Positions 8,969-17,418 of a stretch of 64,000 nucleotides of DNA are shown one piece after another. The stretch is from CBDFLD01 sp965249005 (GTDB lineage: Bacteria; Acidobacteriota; UBA6911): contig CBDFLD010000022.1 in the NCBI GenBank assembly GCA_965249005.1, forward strand, positions 62,001-126,000, given 5' to 3'. The notes beneath the pieces were generated by a model. The model saw nothing but the letters and a program-made list of their open reading frames with translations, had not been told where the DNA came from and did not search any database. Both the position numbers and the translations under genes were made by a program. How positions within the stretch are numbered: the stretch's first letter is position 1; every line of letters begins with the position of its first letter.

Positions 8969-10237
8969 ATGCGACCACTCTACCTTTATTCGTTGCTGAT
9001 TCTTGTGAGCCTTCCGGCCCTCGCATTCCCGCAAACGACATCCGGCCCTGAGGCGGCACAGCAGTACCTTGAATCGATTCTCCCAACCCGCGATCAGATA
9101 GATCTGTTCGTCGGGAGGGCGACCGACCATTCGGACACCGGTGGATACGATCCGAACGGCGGCTTCCATTATCACCCTCAGTTGGGTTGGGTGCATCGAA
9201 ACGCGGTCCGGGCCCACGGTATCGACGGTTCCCTTGTCTTCTACCATTATGAGCAAAACGGTGCTCGGCGACGGACGCAGCACCCCGGCACACCGTCACG
9301 AATCCTCACGTTCGGCGATAGCTTCACCTTGTGCAGTCAGGTCAACGACGGGGAAACCTGGCAGGAACAGCTTGCGGCTCATTTCCGAGAGCCGATAGAA
9401 AATTACGGCGTGGGAGGCTACGGCGTCTACCAGGCCTACCTTCGAATGAAGATCGTCGCTGAAAAACATCCTGCCCCGTGGGTCATTCTGAATGTCTACG
9501 ACGACGATCACTACCGAAACCTGGACGCATGGAGATCGATCCGAGGGCGCAACCGGGGTCCGGCAGGCTTCACGTTGCCTTCGTTGCAGGTGGATGTCGG
9601 AAACGACCGTGTCATCGAGAGGCCAAATCCCTGTCCGACCGCGGAAGACGTCTACCGGCTCCATGATCTCGATTGGGTGATTTCGGAATTCGGCGACGAT
9701 CCCATTCTAGACTACGCCATCACCAAAGCAGCCGGCGTCACACCCGAGTCACTCGAGAGGATTGCCGCCAAGTTCGGCCTCTCCTCTTACTATCAGCGGA
9801 ATGCCAGGGATCTTTCAAGAGATCCAGATGCCGCGCTCGAAAACCTCTACCGGAAGGCTGCGCTCTTCGCCACCCGCAAGGTCCTCGAGATGACCGAACA
9901 GTATCTGGATCAAAGGGGCAAGAAGCTTCTGGTCGTGCTCTCTTATGGGTCTCGCCGTCTGGGCCCCTATCTCGGTGGTGGAGAACTGCCAGACCAGGAG
10001 TTCCTCGATTTTCTAGCCACCCGAGACTACCCGGTCGTCGATCTCCGAGCCCATCACCTGGCGGAGTTCAAACAGTTCCGAGAAGGCGTCGACGTTTATC
10101 TCAAGCGCTACTACAACGGGCACTACAACCCAGCCGGTAATCTCTTCACGGCCATGACCATCAAAGATGCAGTGGTTCGGTGGCTCGATCCAAAGCCCAG
10201 GACCTACCAAAAGATCGAGTCGATTTTGAAGCCATGA
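8969..10237 (+). CDS. Secreted SGNH/GDSL-like hydrolase
   Basis: A 422-residue protein with a clear signal peptide (hydrophobic residues 4-20, cleavage near AFPQ). Block I is ILTFGDSFT with the nucleophile Ser, followed by NYGVGGYGVYQ carrying the block II Gly. A late HYNPAGN supplies the block V His, as in SGNH-type esterases and acyltransferase-associated domains. Probably hydrolyses an ester of a glycan or lipid in the periplasm. It starts 2 bases after the esterase remnant and overlaps the next start as ATGA, so both look co-translated. Confidence 0.78.
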   Translation: MRPLYLYSLLILVSLPALAFPQTTSGPEAAQQYLESILPTRDQIDLFVGRATDHSDTGGYDPNGGFHYHPQLGWVHRNAVRAHGIDGSLVFYHYEQNGARRRTQHPGTPSRILTFGDSFTLCSQVNDGETWQEQLAAHFREPIENYGVGGYGVYQAYLRMKIVAEKHPAPWVILNVYDDDHYRNLDAWRSIRGRNRGPAGFTLPSLQVDVGNDRVIERPNPCPTAEDVYRLHDLDWVISEFGDDPILDYAITKAAGVTPESLERIAAKFGLSSYYQRNARDLSRDPDAALENLYRKAALFATRKVLEMTEQYLDQRGKKLLVVLSYGSRRLGPYLGGGELPDQEFLDFLATRDYPVVDLRAHHLAEFKQFREGVDVYLKRYYNGHYNPAGNLFTAMTIKDAVVRWLDPKPRTYQKIESILKP

Positions 10238-12210
10238 TCGTTCTTCGAACGCGAATCATTATGCGATGGTTTCAGCGCATTGCCACAGGTCTAGCGGTCC
10301 TGGCGCTTTGGGATCCGTCTCTCGGGGCCGACGGTCGGTCCAGATCCGATAGCAGCCCTGCCGAAGTGATGGAGTGGCGGGCCTACGGGCACGACTATGC
10401 GAACACCAAGTACTCTCCCCTGGACCAGATTCACGCCGGCAACGTAGACAAACTCAAAACCGCATGGCAATGGCAATCCGTGGATCAAAAGGTGGCCCGG
10501 GGTCGCCGCGATCTGGGGCGGCATTATTTCGAGGTGACTCCCTTGATGGTCGGCGGAATCCTCTACGTCCGTACTTCGCTGAGCCTTGTCGCTGCCGTGG
10601 ATGCCGCGACCGGACGGACACTCTGGAGCTACGACCCCGAGAGCTATGATTCGGGCCGGCCGGCCATCTTCGGCTTCGTGAGCCGTGGCCTGGCCTACTG
10701 GAGTGACGGAGCAGACGAAAGAATCATTTATGTGACCGGAGACGGACGGCTGATTGCGCTGAAACGACAGACCGGACAACGGGTTGAAACATTCGGCACG
10801 AACGGGGCGATTGATCTCAAGAAGAACGCTCGGCGGTTTAACGGTCTCGAAGTCTATACGGTGAGCTCTCCGCCTGTCGTTTGCCGGGATGTGATCGTGG
10901 TCGGATCGGCCATCAAGGACGGTCGTGACTACCGCGAGATGCCGGGCGATGTCCGGGGCTTCGACGTGAGGACCGGCAAAGAGCTATGGGTGTTTCATTC
11001 GGTCCCGGGAGAAGGCGAATACGGGGTGGATACATGGGAGAACGATTCCTGGCGTTACAGTGGCAATACAAACGCCTGGTCCATCATGAGCGCCGACGAA
11101 GAGCTCGGGTATGTTTATCTGCCGTTCAGCACTCCGACCCACAACTGGTATGGAGGCCACCGGCTGGGAGACAATCTCTTTGGCGAGAGTCTCGTCTGTC
11201 TCGAGGCGAAAACCGGACGACGCGTCTGGCATTACCAGATTGTCCATCACGGCCTCTGGGACTATGACCTGGCCTCGGCGCCCAATCTCGTCGACATCAC
11301 GGTCGATGGGAAAAAGATCCGCGCCGTTGCCCAGGCAACAAAGCACGGCTTCTGCTTCGTCTTCGACCGCGTGACAGGAGAACCCGTATGGCCTATCGAG
11401 GAGAGGCCGGTTCCCGCCTCTAACATCGAAGGGGAACGGACATCGGACACGCAACCGTTTCCGTCGAAACCAGCACCGTTCGAGCGCCAGGGGGTCACGA
11501 TGGAAAATCTCATCGACTTCACCCCCGAGCTCCGGTCGAAGGCCCTCGAGGCGCTCGCACAATTTGATTCCGGCGAACTCTTCACCCCTCCCAGCGAAAG
11601 GGGAATCCTCCTGTTGCCCGGTATCTATGGAGGTGCGAACTGGGAAGGGGCTGCGTTTGATCCCGAGACGGGAATTCTCTACATTCCTTCCGTAACGCTC
11701 GGAAGCCGGGTGCAGCTCGAGCGCACGGAGCAGCCGTCGCGCTACGGAAGGAAATCTGTTCCACTGATGCTCAACAAGATCCAAGAGATCGACGGGCCCT
11801 TGCAGGGTCTTCCACTCTTCAAGCCACCCTATGGGCGCATCACGGCTATTGACTTGAACACGGGAGAGCACGTGTGGATGAAACCTCATGGCAACGGTCC
11901 CCGAGATCATTCCCTGCTGCGGCCACTCGAGCTTGGCCCACTAGGGTCTGGCGCTCGCGGCGTCCCACTGTTGACGAAGTCGTTGCTATTCGTCGGCGAG
12001 GACGCGCTGTCGACTTTCTTTGGCTACAACGGAGAAAAGAAACTGCGAGCCTTTGACAAGGCAACGGGTGAAGTCGTCTGGGAACGGGAGCTGGCGCATT
12101 ATCCGAATGGCGCCCCGATGACCTATATGGTTCAGGGGAAGCAATATCTGGTCGTCGCACTGGGCGGACATATGGAACCAGATTCACTCTTGGCGCTGCG
12201 GCTTGAGTAG
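10234..12210 (+). CDS. Periplasmic PQQ-dependent dehydrogenase (quinoprotein glucose/alcohol dehydrogenase type)
   Basis: A 658-residue eight-bladed beta-propeller quinoprotein with an N-terminal signal sequence. It opens with WRAYGHDYANTKYSPL, characteristic of PQQ dehydrogenases, and repeats the propeller W-motif pattern (AATGRTLWSYD, RTGKELWVFH, KTGRRVWHYQ, ATGEVVWERE). HHGLWDYDLASAPNL holds the active-site region. No CxxCH haem motif is present, so it is the quinone-reducing, non-cytochrome type. ATG 10234 was chosen for its ATGA overlap with the SGNH gene; ATG 10261 would also keep the signal peptide. The exact substrate cannot be inferred. Confidence 0.88.
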   Translation: MIVLRTRIIMRWFQRIATGLAVLALWDPSLGADGRSRSDSSPAEVMEWRAYGHDYANTKYSPLDQIHAGNVDKLKTAWQWQSVDQKVARGRRDLGRHYFEVTPLMVGGILYVRTSLSLVAAVDAATGRTLWSYDPESYDSGRPAIFGFVSRGLAYWSDGADERIIYVTGDGRLIALKRQTGQRVETFGTNGAIDLKKNARRFNGLEVYTVSSPPVVCRDVIVVGSAIKDGRDYREMPGDVRGFDVRTGKELWVFHSVPGEGEYGVDTWENDSWRYSGNTNAWSIMSADEELGYVYLPFSTPTHNWYGGHRLGDNLFGESLVCLEAKTGRRVWHYQIVHHGLWDYDLASAPNLVDITVDGKKIRAVAQATKHGFCFVFDRVTGEPVWPIEERPVPASNIEGERTSDTQPFPSKPAPFERQGVTMENLIDFTPELRSKALEALAQFDSGELFTPPSERGILLLPGIYGGANWEGAAFDPETGILYIPSVTLGSRVQLERTEQPSRYGRKSVPLMLNKIQEIDGPLQGLPLFKPPYGRITAIDLNTGEHVWMKPHGNGPRDHSLLRPLELGPLGSGARGVPLLTKSLLFVGEDALSTFFGYNGEKKLRAFDKATGEVVWERELAHYPNGAPMTYMVQGKQYLVVALGGHMEPDSLLALRLE

Positions 12211-12316
12211 CGGTCAGCTGTCAGCCCTTCAGATTCCATGTAGCAAAGAAGTAGTGAAGAGCGGGTTGCCGTTGGTAAGCTCCTAAAAAAACTCTTTGAA
12301 AGGAGAAAGGAGCATC

Positions 12317-13459
12317 ATGAAAACCAAAGCAACCCGCAATGGAGAGTATACCGAAGTTGAGCAGATTCTTTACATGTCGATGGAGTTATCGTTGAAGGAA
12401 TGGAAGCTGGCTTTTAGCACGAGCTTGGGAAGAAAGCCTCGGTTTCGGGACGTAGCATCGGGGAATCTGAGAGGACTGGCGAAAGAAATCGAGGCTGGAA
12501 AGAAACGATTTGGATTGCCTGCGAAGACTCGGGTCGTCTCGTGCTACGAAGCAGGTCGGGACGGATTCGGGATTCATCGGTATTTGATGTCGGTGGGAGT
12601 AGAGAGTCTCGTGGTGGACTCTGCAAGTATCGAGGTGAATCGACGGGCCCGGCGGGCGAAGTCTGACAAACTGGACTCGAGGAAATTGCTGACCATGCTA
12701 ATCCGGTACTGCGCCGGCGAGAGGGAAGCATGGAGTGTCGTCCATGTACCGACGGTAGAAGAAGAAGACGAAAGGCACTTGCATCGGGAGCTGCGGAGCT
12801 GGAAGGGAGAGCGGACTCGTGCAACGAACCGGATCAAGGGACTGCTGGCCAACCATGGGCTTCGATGGGAACGCCCCTGGGATCTGCCCAGGCAGCTAAA
12901 ACAGATGAAGCTCTGGGACGGATCTCCGCTACCGGCGGGGTTACGTAGTCGGTTGCTGAGGCAATGGGAGCAACTACAGTTCACCCAGGAGCAGATTTCC
13001 GCACTGGAAGCTGATCGAAGGAAAAAGATCCGAGAATCGGAGACCGAGTCCGTGGCGAAGGTGCGTCAGCTGATGCTGTTACGAGCCATTGGGCCCAATT
13101 TTGCCTGGGTCTCGGTGTATGAGTTCTTTGGATGGCGTAAGTTCAAAAACCGCAAGGAGGTGGGATCTCTGGCCGGCTTGACCGGAACCCCCTACCAAAG
13201 CGGCAATGAGAATCGTGAGCAAGGCATAAGCAAAGCTGGAAACCGGCATATTCGATCCATGGCGATCGAGATTGCCTGGCTATGGCTGCGGCATCAGCCA
13301 CAGAGCCGTCTGAGTCGATGGTACCGGAAGCGCTTTGCCAAGGCAGGCCCACGAGCACGACGGATAGGGATTGTGGCACTGGCACGGAGACTATTGATTG
13401 ATCTGTGGAGATTCCTCGAACTCGGTGTCATCCCTGAAGGAGCCACCTTGAAAGCATAG
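12317..13459 (+). CDS. IS110 family transposase
   Basis: A 380-residue transposase with the RuvC-like N-terminal domain (MELSLKEWKLAF; then a Glu in YEAGRDGFG; DSASIEVN; and KSDKLDSRKLL) and the C-terminal IS116/IS110/IS902 domain (GLTGTPYQSGNENREQGISKAGN). The usual first Asp of the DEDD set appears as Glu in MELS, as in one subgroup of the family. Start ATG 12317 follows AAAGGAG at 12306-12312. Only ~106 bases separate it from the PQQ gene, while ~420 non-coding bases follow, a layout resembling the IS1111-type branch where the guide RNA lies 3' of the gene. Confidence 0.92.
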   Translation: MKTKATRNGEYTEVEQILYMSMELSLKEWKLAFSTSLGRKPRFRDVASGNLRGLAKEIEAGKKRFGLPAKTRVVSCYEAGRDGFGIHRYLMSVGVESLVVDSASIEVNRRARRAKSDKLDSRKLLTMLIRYCAGEREAWSVVHVPTVEEEDERHLHRELRSWKGERTRATNRIKGLLANHGLRWERPWDLPRQLKQMKLWDGSPLPAGLRSRLLRQWEQLQFTQEQISALEADRRKKIRESETESVAKVRQLMLLRAIGPNFAWVSVYEFFGWRKFKNRKEVGSLAGLTGTPYQSGNENREQGISKAGNRHIRSMAIEIAWLWLRHQPQSRLSRWYRKRFAKAGPRARRIGIVALARRLLIDLWRFLELGVIPEGATLKA

Positions 13460-13882
13460 GGTCTTCTCCACTTCGTGACAGGGCCTTTGAGTCAAACGAA
13501 ACCATGAAAGAGACCAAGACGTTCACAATCCAGCTGGTGGGAGCTGCTCGGGCTGATCGCGGGCACCTTCAGAGTGCCGACTTTCAGATGGGGCGCTCCC
13601 CCACGTGCTTGCCACGTTTCGCCGCCGGCGAATTCAGAATTGGGTGTTTGCCACGAATGGGTAACACGGATAGAAGTTTGTCCTGAGGCATTGAATGCCT
13701 CAGGACTCACATGTAAGCAGCCAGCTTCCGGAAAGTGAATGGTCAATGGCGAAGGTAGCTTATGTTCTAGTATTTTGGACTCAACCTTTCGATTCTAAAC
13801 GGATCTGAAAGGCGACCTCCAAATTCAACGAGCTTGACAACGGCAGGCATGCTCATAGAAGCGATCAGCTCGGGAGGCGGCT
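13460..13882 (+). other. IS110 3' non-coding region, candidate bridge-RNA locus
   Basis: About 420 bases without a gene, between the IS110 transposase and GH172. It contains several self-complementary segments, including GCACC/AGAGTGC-type pairings near 13,562-13,580 and a strong hairpin at 13,680-13,706. IS110-family elements encode a structured guide (bridge) RNA in a long non-coding end, and the long end here is 3'. The assignment is inference; element boundaries were not found. Confidence 0.4.
13680..13706 (+). terminator. Perfect 12-bp hairpin in the IS110 3' region
   Basis: GTCCTGAGGCAT pairs perfectly with ATGCCTCAGGAC across a three-base TGA loop. No T-tract follows. It could terminate transposase transcription, or be a stem of the element's guide RNA. 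Confidence 0.5.
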
Positions 13883-15223
13883 ATGAGATTTGCCTCTTAT
13901 GTTTGGGCGGCTGCGCCGCTTCTCTTGATACTCAATTGCTCTGAAGCTCCGCCTCCCTACGCCAATGTTTCCTCTTCCGTAAATGACATTGCAAGAGTCA
14001 AAAGCGTCCGGTCGGATCGGATTTCGAGTTGGAATCCTGATGGAAGCAACAAGGACTGCATGGCACCCATCGATCCTGGAGAGGAAAGGGTCCTTGCTGA
14101 AATCGAAGACGCCGGCTCGATCCTCCATATTTATATCGGGACAACTCTGCCGTCGCCGATTTTTCACCGGGAGCTCGTGCTGCGCATCTACTGGGACGGG
14201 GCAACCATTCCTTGCGTGGAAGTACCGTTCGGTGATTTCTTTTTGACCGGTTTCGAGGCTCACGTTCGCGAAGTCCGTTCCACCCATGTCATCATCAATC
14301 CTGGCACCAAAGGTCTCGGGAGCCGTGGCTATCACGCCTACTTTCCGATGCCTTTTGCCACTGGGGCTCGGCTTACCCTCGAGAATCAAGGGGCCGGACC
14401 TTCCTGGCAGTTTTGTTACCAAATCGACTATGAGATCTACGATGCCCCGCCCGCGCCAGAGCTGGGGAGGTTTCACGCCCAATGGCGTCGCGAAGCGGTC
14501 ACGACTGCGGATGTGCCGGAGGAGTTCAAGAACCAAATTCAGTGGGAGGGTCGCAATACGGACGGCCACGGCAACTACGTCATACTGGAAGCGGAAGGCC
14601 AAGGACATCTCGTTGGTTTGTTACTCAACGTCGACAACCCGCATGGCGGCTGGTACGGCGAAGGGGATGAGATGATCTTCATCGACAGCGACGAATGGCC
14701 TCCGCGTTATCACGGCAGCGGAACAGAAGAGATCTTCGGTGCAGGAGCGACACCCAATTCGGAGTACCAAACGCCGTTCAGCGGTTTTCATTTCACGGAG
14801 AATCGCGACGGGAAAAACTTCAAGGGGAAAGTCTCGATGTTCCGGTGGATGTCTCAGGATCCTGTCCGGTTCAACCAATCGATCCGCTGGAGCGTCGAGC
14901 ACGGCCACGCGAATAATTTCGAGATCGACTATTCGAGCGTCGCCTACTGGTACCAGCATGAGCCTCACCGGGAGTTTCCGGCGTTGCCGCCGCCAGCGGC
15001 CCGCATCCCGCAAATGTCGCCGGAGTATTTCGAGGCACGGCGGACGATCCTGGAACTGCGAGAACAACTACCCGAGTTGTCTGATCTCCCTTCCGGAGAA
15101 AGTGAGCGTTTGAGAGATATTCGACGTGAGGGCTACCGCCACTTCTACCAGGCACGCTTTGCCGAAGCGTTGGACACATTTGAACGCCACGGCAGAGAAC
15201 TCCACAGATTGAGAGCGCGATAG
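13883..15223 (+). CDS. DUF2961 protein, glycoside hydrolase family 172
   Basis: A 446-residue exported protein. Its N-terminus is hydrophobic with a Cys at position 19 (LLILNC), a poor lipobox, so lipoprotein status is uncertain. The GH172 signature is present: IYWDGATIPCVEVPFGDFF, then GHLVGLLLNVDN, then YHGSGTEEIFGAG, where family members have their TED(Y/F) acidic motif. Known GH172 enzymes act on alpha-D-arabinofuranosides or fructofuranosides. The C-terminal ~80 residues form a charged helical extension. It lies one base ahead of the secreted amidohydrolase, suggesting joint expression. Confidence 0.82.
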   Translation: MRFASYVWAAAPLLLILNCSEAPPPYANVSSSVNDIARVKSVRSDRISSWNPDGSNKDCMAPIDPGEERVLAEIEDAGSILHIYIGTTLPSPIFHRELVLRIYWDGATIPCVEVPFGDFFLTGFEAHVREVRSTHVIINPGTKGLGSRGYHAYFPMPFATGARLTLENQGAGPSWQFCYQIDYEIYDAPPAPELGRFHAQWRREAVTTADVPEEFKNQIQWEGRNTDGHGNYVILEAEGQGHLVGLLLNVDNPHGGWYGEGDEMIFIDSDEWPPRYHGSGTEEIFGAGATPNSEYQTPFSGFHFTENRDGKNFKGKVSMFRWMSQDPVRFNQSIRWSVEHGHANNFEIDYSSVAYWYQHEPHREFPALPPPAARIPQMSPEYFEARRTILELREQLPELSDLPSGESERLRDIRREGYRHFYQARFAEALDTFERHGRELHRLRAR

Positions 15224-15224
15224 C

Positions 15225-16496
15225 ATGATCTATCGGATCAGCATCATCTCCTGGTTGATTCTCGCGGTTTCGGCCGCGCAGGCGCAGCCTGGCTGGGTAG
15301 CCATCACCGGAGGAACGCTTTTTGATGGCACCGGCGCGATCCGGGAAGATCAGATAATCCTGATCCAGGGGGAAGTCATTCAAGGTGTGGGACCCGCCGC
15401 CGACATATCGGTTCCCAGCGGTGCCAAGGTCATAGAAGCTGGCGGGAAGTTCGTCATGCCTGGGCTGGTCGATCTACATTTTCACTTCAACGTTCGCCGA
15501 GATCCGGAGGTTTCGCCTTCGCTGCCTTTGCGTTTTCTCGCTCACGGCGTCACGACCCTGCGCGAGTTCGGCAACTGGATCGTCGAGGAGAACCAAGAGT
15601 GGCAGGCCGAGATCGAGAAAACTGGACTGCCAATGCCCCGACTGCTCTATACCGGTCCGGTCCTAGACGGTCCGGATACGGTGATCCCGAGCCAATCGAT
15701 CATCCTCTTCGATGAAATGGACGCCCGGCGGGCCGCCCATCGGCTGATCGACCAGGGTGCCACTTCGCTGAAAGTCCACTCGCGGCTTCCGCTCGGTCTG
15801 CTCCGGGTCGTGGCCGAGGAAGCACACCGCCGGAATGTTCCGGTCCACGGGCATCTCGCCATCGTGGACCATCGGGATGCCATCCGGGCCGGGCTGGACG
15901 GCATCGAGCATACCAACACGATCTGTCAGCCTTTCCTGTCGGCGATGGAAGCGGAAGCGTTCCGTCAGAAGGCGTTTCGAGAGCGAAATCCCGGGACCAT
16001 GGAAATCTGGACGAACATCGATCCCTTGGGCGCGAAGGCCGATGCTCTGATCAAGCTCATGCTCGAGTACGAGGTCAATCTGGATGCGACCCTGGCATTG
16101 CACGAGCCGCGCCTCGGCGCCGCCGGCAAGGAAGACCGCTGGAAGTCTCTCGAAAACCTGGCAACCTTCACGGTGAGGTATCAGCAAGCCGGCGGCTCCG
16201 TCACGATGGGATCGCACGGCAAGGTACCAAACGCACCGGCCGGCCTCGGCCTTCATCGAGAAATGGAAATCCATGCGCGCCATGGGATGTCCCCGGCCGA
16301 CGTCCTCCTGGCCGCAACCCGGGTCGGAGCAGAGGTCCTCCGCCTCGAAGATCGCGGCGTCATTGCAGCCGGGAAACTCGCAGATATCCTGATCCTCGAT
16401 GCCTCACCGCTGGAAGACATCCGGAATACACAGAAGATTCACGCGGTCATCCTGGGTGGAAGCGTCGTGGACCGCGAAGCACTGCTGAAAAAATAG
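15225..16496 (+). CDS. Secreted metal-dependent amidohydrolase (imidazolonepropionase-like)
   Basis: A 423-residue protein with a signal peptide ending at SAAQA, residues 1-20. It has the amidohydrolase-superfamily HxH motif at H85/H87 (LVDLHFHF), the likely carboxylated Lys in SLKVHSRL, metal His residues in VPVHGHL and GIEHTN, and a C-terminal GKLADILILDASPLEDI segment. The last metal position is GSHG rather than the common GSD/GTD, so activity should be treated with care. It starts one base after GH172. Its TAG stop is part of the TAGGGACG palindrome that follows. A disrupted relative lies at 34,599-37,285. Confidence 0.87.
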   Translation: MIYRISIISWLILAVSAAQAQPGWVAITGGTLFDGTGAIREDQIILIQGEVIQGVGPAADISVPSGAKVIEAGGKFVMPGLVDLHFHFNVRRDPEVSPSLPLRFLAHGVTTLREFGNWIVEENQEWQAEIEKTGLPMPRLLYTGPVLDGPDTVIPSQSIILFDEMDARRAAHRLIDQGATSLKVHSRLPLGLLRVVAEEAHRRNVPVHGHLAIVDHRDAIRAGLDGIEHTNTICQPFLSAMEAEAFRQKAFRERNPGTMEIWTNIDPLGAKADALIKLMLEYEVNLDATLALHEPRLGAAGKEDRWKSLENLATFTVRYQQAGGSVTMGSHGKVPNAPAGLGLHREMEIHARHGMSPADVLLAATRVGAEVLRLEDRGVIAAGKLADILILDASPLEDIRNTQKIHAVILGGSVVDREALLKK

Positions 16497-16571
16497 GGAC
16501 GTTCCCCACGTTTACCGAGTTTTTTCGGAATGAAGGTCACGAAAAACAGGTAAACGTGGGGGACGTCCCTA
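16494..16571. repeat. TAGGGACG palindromic element, copy A
   Basis: Two 23-base arms (16494-16516 and 16549-16571) are complementary except for one G-T pair, around a 32-base loop with a T6 run. Outer ends read TAGGGACG and CGTCCCTA. It fills the whole gap between two convergent genes, like a bidirectional terminator. Its first three bases are the stop codon of the amidohydrolase, and the TAA of the opposing gene lies just outside. A second copy is at 34,527-34,601. Confidence 0.85.
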
Positions 16572-16572
16572 T

Positions 16573-17403
16573 TTATGTGCTGAGGCTCTTGAAGTTGCGG
16601 ACTTGCTCGGTGATGGAACGTTCGGTCGGCAAACGCTCCACGCTGCTGGCGCCGAAGAATCCGGCAATTCCCTGGGTCTTGTCCAGCACGTACCGAACAT
16701 CCTCGGGCTCACTCAGCGGCCCGCCGTGGCAGATCACCAGGATATCGGCTCGCGCTTTCCTTGCCGCGTCGTGAATCTCCTGGATCTTGCCTACACTTTC
16801 GTCCAGCGTCAGAGCCGTCTTGGCTCCGATGCTTCCCTTTGTCGTCAATCCCATGTGAGCAACCAGAATGTCGGCCCCCGCCTCGGTCATGGCGACGGCT
16901 TCCTCGGGGTTGAAGACGTACGGGGTCGTGAGCAGATCCATTTCGTGAGCCAGACCGATCATATCCACTTCTTTGTCATAGCCCATGTCGGTCTCTTCGA
17001 GGTTCTGCCTGAAGACGCCGTCGATCAAACCGACGGTTGGAAAGTTCTGAACCCCGCTGAATCCCATCTCCTTGAGCTCACGCAAGAAAACGTGCATCAA
17101 CCGGAAGGGGTCGGTCCCGCAGACTCCGGCCAGTACCGGCGTTTGCCGCGCCACCGGCAGGACTTCTTTCGCCATCTCGCAGACGATCGCGTTGGCGTCC
17201 CCGTAAGGCATCAAACCGGAAAGCGAGCCTCGTCCTCCCATCCGGAATCTTCCGGAGTTATAGATGACGATCAGATCGGCGCCACCTTTCTGGGCGCACT
17301 TGGCCGATATCCCGGTGCCTGCTCCCGCGCCCAGAATCGGGACGCCTTTTTGGACCTGACTGTTCAACCCCTCAAGAATTTGTTGTCTGGCGTGTTCTGG
17401 CAT
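16573..17403 (-). CDS. Phosphoenolpyruvate hydrolase family protein (TIM barrel, Tm-1 C-terminal-like)
   Basis: A 276-residue protein with the family's opening GVPILGAGAGTGISAKCA, then ADLIVIYNSGRFRM, LAGVCGTDPFR, GVQNFPTVGLIDG and VICHGGPLSEPED. This TIM-barrel family forms the C-terminal half of the plant Tm-1 protein. In bacteria it is nearly always paired with a UPF0261 protein, as here 15 bases upstream. Their reaction is not established; a catabolic role has been suggested by annotation only. The start ATG 17403 fits the conserved N-terminus. Confidence 0.85.
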   Translation of the reverse strand: MPEHARQQILEGLNSQVQKGVPILGAGAGTGISAKCAQKGGADLIVIYNSGRFRMGGRGSLSGLMPYGDANAIVCEMAKEVLPVARQTPVLAGVCGTDPFRLMHVFLRELKEMGFSGVQNFPTVGLIDGVFRQNLEETDMGYDKEVDMIGLAHEMDLLTTPYVFNPEEAVAMTEAGADILVAHMGLTTKGSIGAKTALTLDESVGKIQEIHDAARKARADILVICHGGPLSEPEDVRYVLDKTQGIAGFFGASSVERLPTERSITEQVRNFKSLST

Positions 17404-17418
17404 CTCCTATTCCCCTTC

